Source of the DNA: Wenxinia saemankumensis
GTDB lineage: Bacteria > Pseudomonadota > Alphaproteobacteria > Rhodobacterales > Rhodobacteraceae
Assembly (NCBI RefSeq): GCF_900141735.1
Contig: NZ_FQYO01000001.1
Location: 186,001-250,000, forward strand
Direction: 5' to 3'
Length of the DNA: 64,000 bases
Shown: positions 18,168 to 27,896 of the stretch, piece after piece
How positions within the stretch are numbered: the first letter of the stretch is position 1
How the letters are laid out: each line of letters starts with the position of its first letter
Position numbers and translations under genes: made by a program
The notes under the pieces: model-generated
Told to the model about the DNA's origin: nothing
The model's input: the letters and a program-made list of their open reading frames with translations, nothing else
Databases searched by the model: none

Positions 18168-19013
18168 ATGGCTCTTCCCGAGTTCACCATGCGCCAGCTT
18201 CTCGAGGCCGGCGTTCACTTCGGCCACCAGACGCAGCGCTGGAACCCCCGCATGGGCGAGTTCATCTACGGCGCGCGCAACGGCATCCACATCATGGACC
18301 TGACGCAGACCGTCCCGATGCTGGACGCCGCTCTGAACGTCATCCGCGAGACCGTGGCCCGCGGCGGCCGCGTGCTCTTCGTCGGCACCAAGCGGCAGGC
18401 GCAGAAGCCGATCGCGGACGCTGCCGAGAAGTCGGCCCAGTTCTTCATGAACCACCGCTGGCTCGGCGGCACGCTGACCAACTGGCAGACCGTCAGCCAG
18501 TCGATCAACCGCCTGCGCGCCATCGACGAGGCGGCCGAGAACGGTTTTGCCGGCCTGACCAAGAAGGAGCGTCTCGGCATGGAGCGCGAGCAGGCCAAGC
18601 TGACGGCCTCGCTCGGCGGCATCCGCGAGATGGGCGGCGTTCCGGACCTGCTCTTCGTTATCGACGTCGGCAAGGAAGACCTCGCCATCAAGGAAGCCAA
18701 GAAGCTCGGCATCCCGGTCGTGGCCGTGGTCGACACCAACTGCTCGCCCGACGGCGTGGACTACATCATCCCCGGCAACGACGACGCCGCCCGCGCCATC
18801 GCGCTCTACTGCGACCTGGCCGCCCGCGCCGCGCTCGACGGCATGTCGGCTCAGCTCGGCGCCGCCGGCGTCGACATGGGCGAGATGGAGCAGCTGGCCG
18901 AGCAGGAGCTGGCCGGCGAATCGGCCGAGGGCGAGTCCACCGGCGTCGAGACCGGCCACGCCACGACGACCATCCCCGAGGATGCGCCCGTCGAGATGAA
19001 GAACGACGCCTGA
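18168..19013 (+). CDS. rpsB: 30S ribosomal protein S2
   Basis: A 281-residue small-subunit protein. Family hallmarks are [20 protein letters not shown] at the start, the GTKRQAQ region, [13 protein letters not shown] and the [11 protein letters not shown] segment. A C-terminal extension of about 40 residues rich in Glu and Ala is common in alphaproteobacteria. It has a strong purine-rich ribosome-binding region (GGAAAGGAAAA) and is followed by tsf after 74 bp, the standard operon. Confidence 0.98.
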   Translation: MALPEFTMRQLLEAGVHFGHQTQRWNPRMGEFIYGARNGIHIMDLTQTVPMLDAALNVIRETVARGGRVLFVGTKRQAQKPIADAAEKSAQFFMNHRWLGGTLTNWQTVSQSINRLRAIDEAAENGFAGLTKKERLGMEREQAKLTASLGGIREMGGVPDLLFVIDVGKEDLAIKEAKKLGIPVVAVVDTNCSPDGVDYIIPGNDDAARAIALYCDLAARAALDGMSAQLGAAGVDMGEMEQLAEQELAGESAEGESTGVETGHATTTIPEDAPVEMKNDA

Positions 19014-19087
19014 CGTCGTCATAAGCGTGTTGCGCGGCCGGGGCAGGGCGTCTCGGCCGTTCCCCCATTTGACGAAGGAGACATGAC

Positions 19088-19963
19088 ATGGCGATCACCG
19101 CGAGCATGGTGAAAGACCTGCGCGAGCAGACCGGCGCCGGCATGATGGACGCCAAGAAGGCGCTGACCGAGACCGACGGCGACATGACCGCCGCGATCGA
19201 CTGGCTGCGGACCAAGGGCCTCGCCAAGGCCGCCAAGAAGTCGGGCCGCACCGCGGCCGAGGGCCTCGTCGCCGTCGCCGTCGAGGGCGGCAAGGGCGTG
19301 GCCGTCGAGCTGAACTCCGAGACCGACTTCGTCGCCAAGAACTCCGAGTTCCAGGCGCTGGTGAAGAAGATCGCGCAGGCTGGGCTCGGCGCGTCCGATC
19401 TGGAGGCGCTGAAGACCACGGATGTCGACGGCAAGCCGGTCGAGAGCCACGTGACCGACGCCATCGCCAAGATCGGCGAGAACATGACGCTGCGCCGGAT
19501 GGAATCCGTCACCGGCGACCGGGTCGTGACCTACGTGCACAACGCCGCCGCGCCCGACATGGGCAAGATCGGCGTGCTGGTCGCGATGACCGGCGGGGAC
19601 GAGGCCTTCGGCCGCCAAGTCGCGATGCACATCGCCGCCGCCAGCCCCGCCGCGCTGGGCGAGGCCGATCTCGACCCGGCGCTGGTCGAGAAGGAGAAGC
19701 AGGTCCAGATGGACATCGCCCGCGAGAGCGGCAAGCCCGAGCAGGTCATCGAGAAGATGATCGAGGGCCGGATGAAGAAGTTCATGGCCGAATCCACCCT
19801 GCTCGGCCAGGCCTTCGTCATCAATCCCGACCTGACCGTCGCCCAGGCCGCCGAACAGGCGGGCGCCACGATCACCGGCTTCGTCCGGCTGGCCGTGGGC
19901 GAGGGCATCGAGGTCGAGAAGGAGGATTTCGCCGCCGAGGTCGCCAAGACCGCCGGCCGCTGA
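19088..19963 (+). CDS. tsf: Translation elongation factor Ts
   Basis: Nucleotide exchange factor for EF-Tu. The 291-residue protein has the N-terminal UBA-like domain ([19 protein letters not shown]) and the catalytic TDF motif in [11 protein letters not shown], then two dimerisation subdomains. It is preceded by a clear ribosome-binding site (AAGGAGAC) and closed by a strong terminator 32 bp after the stop. Confidence 0.98.
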   Translation: MAITASMVKDLREQTGAGMMDAKKALTETDGDMTAAIDWLRTKGLAKAAKKSGRTAAEGLVAVAVEGGKGVAVELNSETDFVAKNSEFQALVKKIAQAGLGASDLEALKTTDVDGKPVESHVTDAIAKIGENMTLRRMESVTGDRVVTYVHNAAAPDMGKIGVLVAMTGGDEAFGRQVAMHIAAASPAALGEADLDPALVEKEKQVQMDIARESGKPEQVIEKMIEGRMKKFMAESTLLGQAFVINPDLTVAQAAEQAGATITGFVRLAVGEGIEVEKEDFAAEVAKTAGR

Positions 19964-19994
19964 GCCGCCGCCCGCGCGAGCGGGACAGGGACAG

Positions 19995-20024
19995 GGGGCC
20001 GCCGGGGAACCGGCGGCCCCTTTT
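19995..20024 (+). terminator. Rho-independent terminator of rpsB-tsf
   Basis: Perfect 11-bp stem (19995-20005 with 20010-20020), loop GGAA, then TTTT. It also separates tsf from the convergent luxR-type gene. Confidence 0.92.
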
Positions 20025-20032
20025 CGTGCGCG

Positions 20033-20788
20033 CTACTCGGGGACCGGGAAGAGCCGGTTGTAGAACGCGGCCTTGAGCACCGCCTGCGCCGTCGTCTCGA
20101 CCTCCATCGCCTCGCGGGCGAGGCGCAGGTGCTTCTCGACCGTGGCGGGCGTCACGCCCAGCAGCAGGGCGATATCGGCCGTCGTCTTGCCGTCACCGAC
20201 CCATTGCAGCACCTCGACCTGGCGCGGGGTCAGTCGCCGGGCCCAGGATTGCGGCAGGCTCGCCAGCTTGAGGTGCAGCACGTTGCTCAGCGCGACGATC
20301 TCGCGGCCATGCGCCTGCCAGATCGCGTCGACCTCGTCCTGGCTCAGGCCCGGCGCGGCTGTCAGCGCCATCGCGCCCTTCGCGCGGGGCGAGATCGAGC
20401 GGAAGCTGATCGTGTAGCCGGCGGTCACCTCGTGGACCTGGTTGAAGGCGATGACCCTTCGCTCGCCCTCGCTCAGCTCGACGCGCCGGGCGGGGTCGGC
20501 CAGCCAGGTCCATGACTGCGCGCCATCGTTCTCGAGCGCCCAGCGCAGCATCGGCGAATCCCGCACCAGCCCCTCGCCGATATAGCCCCTGACATAGGCG
20601 TCGGAATGGTTGGTCAGCAGCACCCAGTCCCGCGCATTGCCGAGACCCCTGTCGCTGCGATAGCGGGTCAGGCCGTAGATCAGGCGGTCGAAGCCCAGCC
20701 GGGCCAGCCGCGCGCAATAGGCGTCCCACAATTCGGAATCGCTGGTCGCGTTGGTGATCCGCTCGAGGCGGGAAAGAAGGTCGGGCAT
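20033..20788 (-). CDS. LuxR-family transcriptional regulator (solo)
   Basis: A 251-residue regulator with an N-terminal autoinducer-binding-like domain (about residues 20-165) and a C-terminal LuxR helix-turn-helix (RRLTPRQVEVLQWVGDGKTT to the recognition helix VTPATVEKHLRLAREAM). No luxI-type synthase is in the window, so it is a solo. The ligand pocket keeps the aromatic run but has RDSPML where classical AHL receptors have Asp-Pro, so AHL binding is not certain. It is divergent from the M24 hydrolase and TRAP genes and is their likely regulator. The start at 20788 is the last ATG that leaves the full domain. Confidence 0.85.
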   Translation of the reverse strand: MPDLLSRLERITNATSDSELWDAYCARLARLGFDRLIYGLTRYRSDRGLGNARDWVLLTNHSDAYVRGYIGEGLVRDSPMLRWALENDGAQSWTWLADPARRVELSEGERRVIAFNQVHEVTAGYTISFRSISPRAKGAMALTAAPGLSQDEVDAIWQAHGREIVALSNVLHLKLASLPQSWARRLTPRQVEVLQWVGDGKTTADIALLLGVTPATVEKHLRLAREAMEVETTAQAVLKAAFYNRLFPVPE

Positions 20789-20963
20789 TGTGTCGGCTCC
20801 GGCGCGGCGGCGAAGGAAAGGCCCCGCGAACCACGCGGACCCGGCTGGCGCCCGACCCGCATGAGGGTGCAAGCTGGGGGAACGCGGCGGATTTTGCAAT
20901 TCGCCCCAAGTCGTAGTCGCCGCGATGCCCCAAGGGGCCGCGGCCGAACCAGGAAGGTCCCCG

Positions 20964-22148
20964 ATGCCCAGCGCCCGCACATCCCCGTCCTTCGAGACGC
21001 CCGAATACCTCGTGCGGATCGCGCGCACCCGCGCCGCGATGGCCGAGGCCGGGCTCGACGCGATCGTGGTCTCGGATCCCTCGAACATGGGCTGGCTGAC
21101 CGGCTACGACGGATGGTCCTTCTACGTGCACCAGGCTGCCGTCCTGACGATGGAGGGCGAGCCGCTCTGGTGGGGCAGGGGGATGGACCGGGCCGGCGCG
21201 CTGCGGACCGCCTTCATGGAGGAGGACCGGCTCTTCGGCTATGCCGACAGCTACGTTCAGAACCCGGACGCCCATCCGATGGAGGATCTCGCCCGGCTGC
21301 TCGCCTCTCACGGGCTCGAGCGGGCGCGCATCGGGGTGGAACTCGACAATTACTACTACAGCGCCAAGGCCGACGCCGTCCTGCGCAAGGCCCTGCCAGA
21401 GGCGCGCTGGGAGGATGCGACGGGACTGGTCAACTGGCAGCGAGCGGTGAAATCCGAGCTGGAGATCGTGTACATGCGCCGGGCCGCCGCGATCGTCGAG
21501 GCGATGCACGCCCGCATCCTCGAGCTGGCGGAACCCGGCATGGCGAAGAACGAGCTTGTGGCCGAGATCTTCGCCACCGGGATCCGCGGGGCGGACGGGC
21601 ATTGGGGCGACTACCCGGCCATCGTGCCGATGGCGCCGTCCGGCCTCGACGCCACCGCGCCGCACCTGACCTGGGACGACACGCCGCTGCGGCCGAACGA
21701 GGCGACCTTCTTCGAGATCGCGGGCGCGCACCGGCGCTACCATTGCCCGCAATCGCGCACCCTGTTCTTCGGCCGGCCGCCCGATCACTACCGCGCCGCC
21801 GAGGCGGCCGTGGGCGAGGCGACGGAGGCGGCGCTGGCGGCGATCCGGCCCGGCGCGCTCTGCGAGGACGTGGCCCGCGCCTTCAACGCCGCGCTGCGCA
21901 AGGCGGGGTTCGAGAAGGACAGCCGCGCCGGCTACTCGATCGGCCTCAGCTACCCGCCCGACTGGGGCGAGCGCACGATGAGCCTGCGCGCCGGCGACCG
22001 CACGGTGCTCGAGCCGGGAATGGCCTTCCACTTCATGCCGGCGCTCTGGCTCGAGGATGGCGGGATCGAGATCACCGAGCCCGTCCTGGTGACCGGGACG
22101 GGGTGCGAACGATTGACCGGCACACCGGGAAACATTTACGTCAAATAA
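20964..22148 (+). CDS. M24-fold hydrolase, creatinase/ectoine-hydrolase (EutD/DoeA)-like
   Basis: A 394-residue pita-bread-fold enzyme. The N-terminal domain holds SNMGWLTGYDGWSFYVHQ, which I recognise from ectoine hydrolases, and the length fits that family. The usual M24 metal ligands are mostly replaced: the metal strand reads FEIAGAHRRYHCPQSRT and the position of the GH-x-E motif reads IGLSYPPDWGE, as in metal-free creatinase-type enzymes. It probably opens a C-N bond in a small cyclic or amidine substrate. No doeB-type deacetylase is adjacent, so ectoine as substrate is unproven. Start 20964 follows AGGAAGG; ATG 20925 has no ribosome-binding site. It is probably transcribed with the TRAP genes that follow. 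Confidence 0.8.
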   Translation: MPSARTSPSFETPEYLVRIARTRAAMAEAGLDAIVVSDPSNMGWLTGYDGWSFYVHQAAVLTMEGEPLWWGRGMDRAGALRTAFMEEDRLFGYADSYVQNPDAHPMEDLARLLASHGLERARIGVELDNYYYSAKADAVLRKALPEARWEDATGLVNWQRAVKSELEIVYMRRAAAIVEAMHARILELAEPGMAKNELVAEIFATGIRGADGHWGDYPAIVPMAPSGLDATAPHLTWDDTPLRPNEATFFEIAGAHRRYHCPQSRTLFFGRPPDHYRAAEAAVGEATEAALAAIRPGALCEDVARAFNAALRKAGFEKDSRAGYSIGLSYPPDWGERTMSLRAGDRTVLEPGMAFHFMPALWLEDGGIEITEPVLVTGTGCERLTGTPGNIYVK

Positions 22149-22239
22149 GCGGTTGCGGGACTTCTCGCGGGCCGGCCCCTGCGAGACACTCGCCCCCGGA
22201 CGCGCCCGCGCAATGAGGCCGTCGCACAGGGAGGATACG

Positions 22240-23271
22240 ATGACGAAGACCATTCGCGCCGCGATCGGCGGTGTCGCGCTGTCCGCGCTGGCCGCCACCG
22301 GCGCCCTCGCGCAGGACGTCACCCTGCGGCTGCACCAGTTCCTGCCGCAGCAATCGGGCGTGCCGGCCAACATCCTGCAACCCTGGGCCGACCGGCTGGA
22401 GGAGCAGTCGAGCGGCCGCATCGCCGTCGAGATGTTCCCGGCCATGTCGCTGGGCGGCGCCCCGCCCGAGCTGATCGACCAGGCGATCGACGGCATCGCG
22501 GACGTGATCTGGACCGTGGTCGGCTACACGCCCGGCCGGTTCCCCTCGACCGAGGTCTTCGAGTTGCCCTTCTTCGTCGAAAGCGCCGAGGCCGCGTCCT
22601 GCGCCTACTGGACCATGTTCGAGGAGCGCATGGCCGGGACCGAGTTCGCCGAGGTCAAGGTGCTGGGCACCTGGGTGCACGGGCCGGGCCTGCTGCACAC
22701 CAACACTCCGGTCAGCACGCCTGCCGACATGCAGGGGCTGCAGATCCGCGGCGGCTCGCGCCTGGTCAATCGCCTGCTCGAGGTGCTGGGCGCGACCCCC
22801 GTCGGCCTGCCGGTCCCCGGCGTGCCCGAGGCGCTGAGCCAGGGGGTGATCGACGGCACGACCGTCCCCTGGGAGGTGACGCCTTCGATCCGGCTGACCG
22901 AGCTGGTGACCAACCACACCGAGTTCACGGGCCCCGCGCTCTACAACCTGACCTTCGTCCTCGCCATGAACCGCGATACCTACGAGAGCATGCCGGAGGA
23001 CCTGCGCGCGATCGTCGACGCCAATTCCGGGCTCGACTTCTCGATGGAGGCCGGACGCATCCAGCAATCGCTGGACGCCGCGCCGCGCGAGGCGGCCATC
23101 GCGGCGGGCAACAACGTCATCGTCCTGGACGAGGCGCAGACGCAGGAATGGCGCGACCTCGCCCAGCCGATCTACGACGAATGGGTGGCCGACATGGACG
23201 GCCGCGGCCTGGACGGGCAGGCGATGATCGACGAGGCCCGCGCCCTGATGGAGACCTGCCCGGCCGAATAG
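22240..23271 (+). CDS. dctP: TRAP transporter periplasmic binding protein (DctP family)
   Basis: A 343-residue exported solute receptor: signal peptide to about residue 24 (ATGALAQ), then the DctP fold with LRLHQFLPQQS, the GLQIRGGSRL motif that holds the substrate-carboxylate arginine, and the LEVLGATP segment. It is preceded by a good ribosome-binding site (GGGAGGAT). It is followed by dctQ and dctM and preceded 91 bp upstream by the M24 hydrolase. The substrate is likely the hydrolase's, but is not known. Confidence 0.92.
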   Translation: MTKTIRAAIGGVALSALAATGALAQDVTLRLHQFLPQQSGVPANILQPWADRLEEQSSGRIAVEMFPAMSLGGAPPELIDQAIDGIADVIWTVVGYTPGRFPSTEVFELPFFVESAEAASCAYWTMFEERMAGTEFAEVKVLGTWVHGPGLLHTNTPVSTPADMQGLQIRGGSRLVNRLLEVLGATPVGLPVPGVPEALSQGVIDGTTVPWEVTPSIRLTELVTNHTEFTGPALYNLTFVLAMNRDTYESMPEDLRAIVDANSGLDFSMEAGRIQQSLDAAPREAAIAAGNNVIVLDEAQTQEWRDLAQPIYDEWVADMDGRGLDGQAMIDEARALMETCPAE

Positions 23272-23353
23272 GGCCCGGCGAGACCCGAACCGGGGGCAGG
23301 GGCCGGCCCACCGGCCCCGCACCTCCGCCTCAGGCTCAGGAAAGGGCCTTTCG

Positions 23354-23926
23354 ATGCACCGCGCCGTCCTCGTCCTGTCCCGCCTGATGGCGCTGCTCGG
23401 CGGCGCCGTGCTGTGCCTGCTGATTGCGGTCGTCTGCCTCTCGATCCTCGGCCGCAGCCTGAACGGCGCGCTGCATCACGCATTCCTCCAGTCGCTGGCG
23501 CCCGGCGCCGCCGACGCCCTGATCGCCGCGGGGATCGGGCCGATCCGGGGCGCGTACGAGCTGGTCGAGGCGGGCATGGCCTTCGCCGTCTTCGCCTTCC
23601 TGCCACTGGCGCAGGTGAGCCGGGCCCACGCCACGGTGGACATCTTCACCGGGCCGCTGCCGGAACGGGCGCAGCGCTGGCTGAGCGCGGCGATCGAGGT
23701 CGTCTTCGCCGCCGCGCTGATCGTCATCGCCGTGCAGCTGAAGGAGGGGATGGACGGCAAGATCCGCTCGGGTCAGACCACCCTCCTGCTGCAATACCCG
23801 GTCTGGTGGAGCTATGCCGCAAGCCTCGCCGCGGCAGGCATCGCCGCCGGGGTCGCGACCTGGATGGCGCTGGTTCGCGTGGCAGAGGCGCTGCGAGGCA
23901 GGGCGCTGGTCGGGGGGCCGGCCTGA
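23354..23926 (+). CDS. dctQ: TRAP transporter small membrane subunit (DctQ family)
   Basis: A 190-residue protein with four predicted membrane helices (about residues 10-32, 68-90, 112-133 and 148-172), the DctQ pattern. The QVSRAHATVDIF segment after helix 2 is the conserved DctQ motif. The gene overlaps dctM by one base (TGATG), so translation is probably coupled. Confidence 0.9.
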   Translation: MHRAVLVLSRLMALLGGAVLCLLIAVVCLSILGRSLNGALHHAFLQSLAPGAADALIAAGIGPIRGAYELVEAGMAFAVFAFLPLAQVSRAHATVDIFTGPLPERAQRWLSAAIEVVFAAALIVIAVQLKEGMDGKIRSGQTTLLLQYPVWWSYAASLAAAGIAAGVATWMALVRVAEALRGRALVGGPA

Positions 23927-25239
23927 TGTCCGACCTTGCGATCGGGCTTCTGTCCTTTCCGGCGCTGCTGCTCGCGATCTTCCTGCGGGTGCCCATCGGT
24001 CTGGCCATGTTCCTCGCCGGGTTCCTCGGCCTCTGGATCACCCAGGGCGCGCCGACCATTCCGCTGGCGAAGCTGAAATCCGAGCCCTACACGGCCTTTT
24101 CCAGCTATTCGCTGTCGATCGTGCCGATGTTCCTGCTGATGGGGCATTTCGCGACCCTCGGCGGGATGAGCCAGGCGCTGTTCCGCGCGGCCGAAGGGTT
24201 CCTCGGCCACCGCCGGGGCGGCGTGGCGATGGCGGCGATCGGGGCCTGCGCGGGATTCGGCGCGATCTGCGGCTCGTCCCTCGCGACGGCCGCCACGATG
24301 GGGCGCGTCGCGCTGCCCGAGCTGCGCAGCTACGGCTATGCCGGCGGCTTCGCCACCGCGACGCTCGCGGCGGGCGGCACGCTCGGCATCCTGATTCCGC
24401 CTTCGGTCATCCTGGTGATCTATGCCATCCTGACCGAGCAGAACATCGCGAACCTGTTCCTCGCCGCCGTGGTGCCGGGAATCCTTGCCGCGATCGGCTA
24501 CATGATCGCGATCGCGATCCATGTCCGCGTGAATCCCGGCTCGGCCGGCACGCGCCCGCCGGTGCCGATGGCCGACAGGTTCCGCGCGCTCGGCGCCGTC
24601 TGGCCGGTGCTGATCGTCTTCGTCGCCGTGGTGGGCGGCATCCACGGCGGGATCTTCACCCCGACCGAGGGGGCGGCGGTCGGCGCGCTCGGCACGGCGA
24701 TCATCGCCTGGGCCGCCGGGGGGCTGACCCGCGCCAGCTTCGCCGAGAGCCTGACCTCCACCGCGAGATCGACCGCGATGATCTTCTTCATCGTGCTGGG
24801 GGCCGCGTTCTACAACGGATTCCTCGCCATGGTGCGCGTCCCGCAGGAGATCAGCGAATGGGTGACGGGGCAGGGTTTCTCGCCGATGACGATCCTGATC
24901 ATCATCCTGGCCTTCTACCTCGTCTTCGGCTGCCTGATGGACAGCCTCAGCATGATCCTCCTGACGATCCCGATCTTCTTCCCGACGATCCGGACGATGG
25001 ATTTCGGCCTGACGCCGGACCAGACGGCGATCTGGTTCGGCATCCTGGTGCTGATCGTGGTCGAGGTCGGGCTGATCACGCCGCCCGTGGGCATGAACCT
25101 CTTCATCATCAACGCGATGGACCGGGAGACGCCGATGACCCGGACCTACCGGGCGGTGGCGTATTTCGTGGGGTCGGACATCGTGCGCGTCGCGATCCTC
25201 GTCGCGTTCCCGTCGATCACGCTGTTCCTGCTAGACTAG
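23926..25239 (+). CDS. dctM: TRAP transporter large membrane subunit (DctM family)
   Basis: A 437-residue multi-helix membrane protein that carries out sodium-coupled substrate translocation. DctM signatures: the N-terminal LRVPIGLAMF helix, SSYSLSIVPMFLLMG, the GxxAGFGAICGSS loop, and GTLGILIPPSVILVIY. About 11-12 helices are expected. The start at 23926 overlaps the dctQ stop. It is the last gene of the hydrolase-TRAP unit, convergent with the DUF1289 gene. Confidence 0.93.
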   Translation: MSDLAIGLLSFPALLLAIFLRVPIGLAMFLAGFLGLWITQGAPTIPLAKLKSEPYTAFSSYSLSIVPMFLLMGHFATLGGMSQALFRAAEGFLGHRRGGVAMAAIGACAGFGAICGSSLATAATMGRVALPELRSYGYAGGFATATLAAGGTLGILIPPSVILVIYAILTEQNIANLFLAAVVPGILAAIGYMIAIAIHVRVNPGSAGTRPPVPMADRFRALGAVWPVLIVFVAVVGGIHGGIFTPTEGAAVGALGTAIIAWAAGGLTRASFAESLTSTARSTAMIFFIVLGAAFYNGFLAMVRVPQEISEWVTGQGFSPMTILIIILAFYLVFGCLMDSLSMILLTIPIFFPTIRTMDFGLTPDQTAIWFGILVLIVVEVGLITPPVGMNLFIINAMDRETPMTRTYRAVAYFVGSDIVRVAILVAFPSITLFLLD

Positions 25240-25270
25240 GGCGCCGGACCCCCGTCCCACTCTGAGTCTC

Positions 25271-25284
25271 ATAATCAGTATTAT
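25271..25284. promoter_or_regulatory. AT-rich inverted repeat
   Basis: ATAAT-CAGT-ATTAT inside an AT-rich island (about 25262-25295) between convergent dctM and the DUF1289 gene. It could be a protein site or part of weak transcript ends; its position 3' of both genes argues against a promoter operator. Confidence 0.3.
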
Positions 25285-25331
25285 GTAATATTCGGAGATC
25301 GACGGATCGCCGCCCGCCGATCCATCAATGC

Positions 25332-25595
25332 TTATTCCAGAACGAAATCAGGCACGTCGCGCCCTTTCTTCATCGCCCGGCGGCGATATTCGGGCGCCCA
25401 GTGCAGATAGCGCCCCATCGCCGCCTGCTGCGCCATCACCAGCGCGACGAAGCCTTCGGCCCGGTCCCGCTTCTTCAGCGACTTCGCGATCTTCTTCTGC
25501 GGCTTCGTCATCGAGCAGCCGATGCAATGCGCGCCGGCCGGCCCCGGGCGGCGGAACTTGCAGATGCCGATGCAGGGTGACTGGACCTTCGCCAC
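25332..25595 (-). CDS. DUF1289 small cysteine-motif protein
   Basis: An 87-residue protein with the DUF1289 pattern SPCIGICKF...HCIGCSMT near the N-terminus, four cysteines likely to bind a metal, then a basic helical tail ending near MKKGRDVPDFVLE. Function unknown. It follows phoB by 71 bp on the same strand, and may simply be read through from the pho operon. Confidence 0.85.
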   Translation of the reverse strand: MAKVQSPCIGICKFRRPGPAGAHCIGCSMTKPQKKIAKSLKKRDRAEGFVALVMAQQAAMGRYLHWAPEYRRRAMKKGRDVPDFVLE

Positions 25596-25666
25596 GGAAA
25601 TGGATCCGATTGCCGGGAACGCGGTCCCCGGCAGATAGGATGATCGTCCCCGCGCCGCCAGAGCGG

Positions 25667-26356
25667 TCAGCCGATGCCGTAGCCCGCGCCGCGCACGGTC
25701 CGAACCGGGTCGGTCTCGCCGTTCGCCATCAGCGCCTTGCGCAGCCGCCCGACATGGACGTCGACGGTGCGCGTGTCGACATAGACCTCGCGCCCCCAGA
25801 CCCGGTCGAGCAACTGCTCGCGGCTCCAGACCCGGCCGGGCCGTTCGAGGAAGGTGGCCAGCAGCCGGAACTCGGTCGGGCCCAGCTTCACGTCGCGGCC
25901 CGCGCGGCGCACGCGATGCGTCTCGCCGTCGAGCTCGATGTCGTCGTGGCCGAGGACCTGGCCGACGCTGGCGGGCCGGGAGCGGCGCAGCTGCGTCTTG
26001 ACCCGGGCCATCAGCTCGCCCAGCGAATACGGCTTCACCACGTAATCGTCGGCCCCTGTCTCGAGCCCGCGCACGCGGTCGACCTCCTCGGACCGGGCCG
26101 AGAGCATGATGATCGGCACGTCCCGCGTCTCGGCCCGTGCCTTGAGCCGGCGGCAGACCTCGATCCCGGACAGTTCGGGCAGCATCCAGTCCAGAACGAT
26201 CACGTCGGGCACGTCCTCGGCCACCGCGAGCAGCGCCTCGTCCCCGGTCTCGGCGGCGGTGATGCGGAAGCCCTCGGCGCCGAGGTTGTAGGTCAGGACC
26301 TCGCGCTGCGAGGGTTCGTCCTCGACGACGAGGATATGGGGCTGAGGGCCGGCCAT
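25667..26356 (-). CDS. phoB: Phosphate regulon response regulator PhoB
   Basis: An OmpR/PhoB-type regulator of 229 residues. The receiver domain has the acidic pair at Glu12/Asp13, phosphorylated Asp56 in VLDWMLP, and Lys108 in VVKPY. The winged-helix domain (about 135-229) includes LLDRVWGREVYVDTRTVDVH, the recognition region for Pho boxes. It is the last gene of the phoR-pst-phoU-phoB cluster, 4 bp after phoU, so it should be induced from the pstS Pho box (autoregulation). Confidence 0.96.
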   Translation of the reverse strand: MAGPQPHILVVEDEPSQREVLTYNLGAEGFRITAAETGDEALLAVAEDVPDVIVLDWMLPELSGIEVCRRLKARAETRDVPIIMLSARSEEVDRVRGLETGADDYVVKPYSLGELMARVKTQLRRSRPASVGQVLGHDDIELDGETHRVRRAGRDVKLGPTEFRLLATFLERPGRVWSREQLLDRVWGREVYVDTRTVDVHVGRLRKALMANGETDPVRTVRGAGYGIG

Positions 26357-26360
26357 GATC

Positions 26361-27071
26361 TCACTCCGGCGCCGTCATGTAGGGCGTCTGGTCCTTCTTG
26401 ACCCGCTCGTCGTCCGGCCGCTCGCCGGTGACGAGATAAACGACCTGCTCGGCCATGTTGGTGACGAGATCGCCCATCCGCTCGGTGTTCTTGGCGATGA
26501 AATGCAGGTGCATGCAGGCGGTGATGTGGCGCGGATCCTCCATCATGTAGGTCAGGATCTCGCGGAACAGCGCGTTGTACATCTGGTCGACATCGCCGTC
26601 TCGGTGGATCACGTCGCGGGCCAGTTCCGCGTCGCGCCGGACGAAGGCGTCGAGCAGGTCGCGCAGCATGCCCTCGACCTCGCGCGACATCCGGCGGATC
26701 ATCACCTCGGTCCCCTCGACGGGGCGCAATTCGCTAAGGGTTCCAACGCGTTTTGCCATGTTCTTCGCGTAGTCGCCGACCCGCTCCAGCGCGCCGGCGA
26801 AGCGGATGATGGCGAGGATCATGCGCAGATCCTTCGAGACCGGGGCGCGCAGCGCGATCACGCGGGCACCCTCGTCGTTGACCTGGTCCTCGAGCGCGTC
26901 GACCGCCTTGTCGCCGCGGCGCACCGCCTCGGCCTTCTCGACGTCGCGCGCCTCGAGCGCGTTCGACGCGTCGTGGATCGCCGCCTCGACGAGGCCGCCC
27001 ATCTTGAGGATCAGCGCCTGCAGCGATTCCAGGTCGCGGTCGTAGGCGGAGGCGATGTGCTGGTCGTTCAT
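26361..27071 (-). CDS. phoU: Phosphate signalling protein PhoU
   Basis: A 236-residue all-helical protein with two tandem three-helix bundles, each carrying the PhoU metal-binding motif: ERVGDYAKN near residue 97 and ERMGDLVTN near residue 198. It links Pst transporter activity to PhoR and keeps the regulon off when phosphate is plentiful. It lies 10 bp after pstB. Confidence 0.96.
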   Translation of the reverse strand: MNDQHIASAYDRDLESLQALILKMGGLVEAAIHDASNALEARDVEKAEAVRRGDKAVDALEDQVNDEGARVIALRAPVSKDLRMILAIIRFAGALERVGDYAKNMAKRVGTLSELRPVEGTEVMIRRMSREVEGMLRDLLDAFVRRDAELARDVIHRDGDVDQMYNALFREILTYMMEDPRHITACMHLHFIAKNTERMGDLVTNMAEQVVYLVTGERPDDERVKKDQTPYMTAPE

Positions 27072-27081
27072 GGGGCCCTCC

Positions 27082-27879
<798 letters not shown>

Positions 27880-27896
27880 GGCGTCCCTGCCCTTTC

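Noticed and set aside
20964-22148. DMSP lyase DddP
   Set aside because: DddP is also an M24-fold Rhodobacterales protein, but its N-terminal sequence and metal ligands differ from what is seen here; the GYDGWSFYVHQ region fits ectoine-hydrolase/creatinase types.
23812-24645. Minus-strand frame opposite dctM
   Set aside because: His/Arg/Asp-rich antisense shadow of a conserved membrane protein gene.
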